From: Rhynchospora pubera
Taxonomy: Eukaryota > Streptophyta > Magnoliopsida > Poales > Cyperaceae
DNA length: 64,000 bases
Reading direction: 5' to 3'
Assembly (NCBI GenBank): GCA_028095005.1
Contig: CM051461.1
Coordinates: forward strand, 162,722,574 to 162,786,573
The position numbers were made by a program, and so were the translations under genes. The notes under the pieces are model-generated. The model did no database searches. It was not told the DNA's origin and saw only the letters and a program-made list of their open reading frames with translations. Below, piece after piece: positions 60,111 to 64,000 of this stretch (within the stretch, counting starts at the first letter, position 1; each line of letters begins with the position of its first letter).

Positions 60111-63100
60111 TCATGACTTTTGATGCTCTATCCATTCCTGGATGGCAGAACGAACAACATAATTTGGTATCAGATCGTGATGAGCAAGTATTAAATTGGT
60201 CATAGGCGATGTGTTATGACTTATGACCAGTGTTCAGCCATGTCTTGATTGCCTCAGCTTCATATGTAAACCCATCTGCTGCAATGCATGGATCCTTCAT
60301 AATTTCCTGTAATAGGTAAAGGCAATTTTAGCATATTTATACTGCAAATATAAGGCTGTTGATAATGAATGTAATTGTATTTTCAAATCAAGATTATTTG
60401 GTAAAAATATGGCACTTGAACAAGTGTGATACTTGACTTTTAATGAGGACACTGAGAGTCTGTGAAGTTCTTCTTTTCTAAGTTTACTGTACTCTACCTG
60501 TAATATTGGACATATGAAATGAGATGGTACACGTTCTTCACAAAAAGTTGATGATCCAACTGATGAGAGTGCTGCTGACTGTGAAGCTGCCTTCACCAGG
60601 GAGTCAATCATGGACCAAACCTGACCCATATCAGGGCGTCTTCTTCTGGACATATCAGCACATCTCAGACCAAGCTTAGCTAACTTTTTGGCTAGCTCAA
60701 ATGGCCATTTTCCAGCTGATTTATCAACTATCGACTGTAACCTACCACTTCGCATTGCTTCCTGCACTTCACTAGCAATATACAGTGGAGGCTTCCCTGT
60801 CAGAAGACGGAGCACTATTATACCAAAGGAGTAGACATCAGATTTTGTTGTCAATTGCCCGGTAGAAAGAAATTGGGGGTCCATATATGCAAACGTTCCT
60901 GCAGGATGAGTGGTGTGATAAAAGGCAGTTGTGTTGCTATCAGATTGCTTAATGATCCGAGAAATGCCAAAGTCGCTGAGTTTACTCATGAAGTTTTCAT
61001 CCAGAAGAATATTTTCTGGCTTGAGATCACCGTGGATTACAATGTGTGGTTTATTTGAGTGGAGGAACACAAGAGCTAAGCAAATCTCACTGATGATGCG
61101 GGTCCGGGCTTGCCATGTGAGAGAGGGGGTGTTATTTGCACAGTCTAAGCAGTCTTCAAGGCTTCCATTAGGTAAGAATTCATAGATGAGTGCTGAAATT
61201 TCTGAGCATGATCCTATTAAAGTTACAAGGTTTGGGTGCCTAACTGTAGTTAGAATAGCAACCTGCAAGGACCAAACAAAATTTACTGTCGGAAGCATTG
61301 ATTTATTTATTTATCTCAAAAAGTTCAAATAATGCATATAACTAAGAAAAACATCATGGTCTAATGTCAGTCCGTCCAGTTTTAATAGTCTTTCGAGAAT
61401 TACTGTTATAGTAGGGTACTCTTTACTTCCTTTTGGATTCCCTAAATCTTTTATATTGATGCATCAATTGGTCCTACAGATTGCCTCAATTTTTGTTTCT
61501 CATAGATTGTAAGGGAAATATAACTGCTATTGAGGTTAAACATATGGACTATATAAATTCAATTTCATATGTTCACACAATACATGTATAGTGTATTAGC
61601 TAAATTACTATAAGTTCTTCTAAAATGTACTATAACAATTATTAGCATAATATCGGTTTACCTCCTGTTGGAACTGTGATAATCCTTGTAAGCTCTCTGA
61701 GTTCAACTTCTTTATTGCCACTGTGGTTTTACGAAGAGAACCCTTGTATACACATCCAAAGCCACCTACACCAATCTTCAATGAATCGCTAAAATTTTGA
61801 GTTGCTTGTTCCAGCTCACTTGAAGAAAACTGGGACCTCAATGTAACATCAGAATTAACAACTGTGTGCTCTTTCTGATTTCTCAATTCCTGAGCCTCTT
61901 TAATTGCATTGTCCCATTCTTGCTTGAGCTTGTTATTTTCTAGTTTCAAGGAAGAAATGTAATTTTCCAATTCCAGCTTCTGCTTATTCAACTCTTCGAG
62001 TTGGGTAAGATTATCATTTCGTTGGTTTCTGAGTAGTTGATTCTCCAATTTAAGTTGTTCGATTTCCCTTCTGAGTAGATCTTTCTTATTATTTTCTGTC
62101 GTTTGGATTTCCTCAGTTTCTTTCTGATGCAGTTTCTCCCTTCGATGGAATTCTGTTTCTATATTATTCTGCAAACAATAATCAATTTCACTTTATATCT
62201 ATTATTTCTCTGAAGCTTACATTCACTAACAATATCTCTACATGTACATATAATTCATTTGAGATTTTGATGTTATTTTGACAGACTAACCATTAGAAGC
62301 AGTACTTTCTCATAGGTCCCCAGCATTTCCTTTTCTACCTCCTCACGCCTCTTGGACTCTTCACTCGCCATTTTCTTAAGTTTACTAGCTTCCCGATACC
62401 CATCTTGAAGCATGAGACGAAGAGCCACATTCAACCCTATTTCGTTCTATAAAGAAGAAAGTGAAATTAATTTTAATAGAATGCATGCAGTTTAGCACCA
62501 TCCTATTTTGGGTAATTGTTTTTTTTAAAAGAAAGGTGGTCACAGTCGATCACCTGTTTCACTATAAAACAAAGGTTTTGTTATTATAGTCCTAAATCAA
62601 AATATTTGCTCAACCTAACGTGCCTATTTTTGGGTAACTGATAACACTTTTTTTAATCATTAAAAAAAACAAATTACTCGAATTAATATGGTTGGGTGTT
62701 GCTAACTACTCTTCAAAAATAAAATTACACAAAAAAAAATGATAACATTTTGGGGGTGTTTTTAGCTGCAATCTTTCTAACTGAATATGTGTTTTACAAG
62801 CCTTTGTATGTCATTGTTTTTTTCCTAATCTTTACCAGTTCCAAAGTCATAATGATCAGGACTAAATAAAATTATTATTTTTTTGAAGATATAACACCGG
62901 AGTCAAGCTCTCCAACTTATTTTGAAATTAAATGTCAAGAGGACTAAATATTTTAACATAGTTGAAATTATCTATTATGAGTTGACGAGTTATGGTCATG
63001 CTTATGATCGAGTTACTCCAGTATGTGTTAATCATTCTAACCTTTTTCAACTACTCCACCAAGATATCTATTCGCCTGTTTCATATTTTCAGTACAATTA

Positions 63101-63986
63101 TTACAGTCAATGAAATAGCGAAGAAATAATGGAAAAACAAATAAGAGAGAGGGAGGCGATTGAAGATCATCACTTTTGATGGTTCAGATTTTTCAAGCAA
63201 CAACAAACAACAGCGGAAATTTTGTTATCACTTTTTTTTGTGTTTTTTTCTCATTTAGTAGAGTAAAATCTTAGAAATTCATTTGAAAGCAATGAATGTT
63301 GAACTTCCAACTCCAAAAAAGGAAGAAGGAAAAAAGGGAAAAAAAATTATAGTCAGGAACAAAAAAAGGGGAAAAAAAAACGAAATGTCGCACCTCTTCA
63401 GATGTGGTTGCTGGAAAATCGGATTTTGGGTACCTAATGCAACATAAAATATTTACGTTATCAATATTCATGTTCTAAATATTTTCAGATTAATTAAATT
63501 TAGATATAAGTAAGCACGAGCAATCCGGTTTGAACAAAGCTTAAATGATCAGATCATTATTCAATTAATTTTCTTTTGATAACGAGAACAAAATGACCTT
63601 AGTATAAAGCCCAATTAATTCTTACACAGGCCAGCCGGCCGGCTGTGATATGAAAAATCAAAGAGCAAATTAAACCAAACCGAAATTACCAGAAGGCCCA
63701 TACGAGTGAATTTGATGCACCTCTGTCAGAGAAATTGACCTAAATCTAAATTACCCAAACCTTATAATGTTATAATGTACTCAAAGCACCCATCTGCAGC
63801 ATCTAACACATAGCAATTGATTTTCCCAATTGTCAATAAACAAGCAGTCGAGTCAAGCAATGTAGTCTCATGGGAGAAACACTTACAGAAGCTCAAATGT
63901 ACCTAGTGAAGACCAGATTTCCTTGGCGAACAAACCATATCTTGCATTCAAGGTTTGCCTTCTCTGCCACCAGTGTTGACATTTTA
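60111..63986 (-). CDS. Gene G: USP/kinase/U-box gene, 5' part outside window, frameshift in U-box
   Basis: Minus-strand exons visible: 63986-63903 (end of the UspA-like domain, ...KIWFVRQGNLVFTR), 63433-63394 (very short linker, 40 bases), 62446-62291, 62168-61662 (coiled coil, kinase N-lobe with G-V-G-G-F-G-C-V and VAIKK), 61262-60498 (kinase C-lobe with HGDLKPEN and DFG) and 60306-60111 (U-box). Exons 1-3 lie beyond base 64000. Phases join correctly up to the last exon. There GTCATAA is duplicated in tandem (60227-60214), so the frame reads N-T-G-H-K-S then TAA at 60216-60214. Without the extra 7 bases the domain would continue N-T-S-P-M-T-N to a stop at 60113-60111. The kinase should be functional; the truncated U-box should not fold or bind an E2. 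Confidence 0.85.
62869..62939 (-). mobile_element. 5'-truncated SINE in gene G intron 5
   Basis: AGGACTAAATA flanks it (62858-62868 and 62940-62950). After a T run, the body matches the 3' part of the SINE at 14336-14493 (GAAGAT...CCAACTTAT...AAATTAAATGTC). The tRNA-like half is missing. Confidence 0.7.
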
Positions 63987-64000
63987 CTGCATTTGAAATG

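Noticed and set aside
60855..61185. Plus-strand frames antisense to the gene G kinase exon
   Set aside because: Reverse-strand shadows of a conserved kinase sequence.
1..64000. CRISPR arrays, bacterial operons, ribosome binding sites or viral genes
   Set aside because: Repeats lack regular spacer structure and all genes are spliced plant genes. Nothing of this kind is present.

Overview
This is nuclear DNA of a flowering plant, most likely not a grass. The genes are cut by many GT-AG introns, intergenic DNA is AT-rich, and the proteins belong to plant families: a plastid-type branched-chain aminotransferase, a chloroplast MurE-like protein and USP/kinase/U-box proteins. tRNA-derived SINEs, MITEs, hAT elements and an RTE-type LINE tail fill the non-coding DNA. 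I see no bacterial operon, CRISPR array or viral gene.

Layout. 1-3646 (-): branched-chain amino acid aminotransferase, eight exons visible, 3' end off the left edge. 3647-7882: shared upstream region of two divergent genes, holding a duplicated promoter-like block and several transposons. 7883-13540 (+): seven-exon MurE-like gene whose ligase motifs are all altered. 15788-22312, 24043-30947, 36154-40730 and 41904-46998 (all +), then 48126-54977 (-) and 60111 to beyond 63986 (-): six related genes, called A, B, C, D, E and G here, for proteins with an N-terminal UspA-like domain, a coiled coil, a Pelle/RLK-type kinase domain and a C-terminal U-box (PUB32/33-like E3 ligases). 58862-59476 (+): gene F, an intronless membrane protein.

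The six kinase/U-box genes share one exon plan: USP in exons 1-4, a serine/acid-rich linker in exon 5, coiled coil in 6-7, kinase split between 7 and 8, U-box split between 8 and 9. They look like a tandem family at different stages of divergence. A keeps its reading frame but has lost the catalytic Asp and the DFG Asp, so it reads as a pseudokinase. B is intact. C and D are a recent pair, and D has lost intron 1 through an imprecise in-frame deletion. E carries an apparent frameshift in the linker exon. G carries a 7-bp tandem duplication that stops translation inside the U-box.

All exon models were built by hand from splice signals, reading phase and comparison between paralogues; no transcript evidence was available. 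Intron phases agree across every gene except at the two reported frameshifts.
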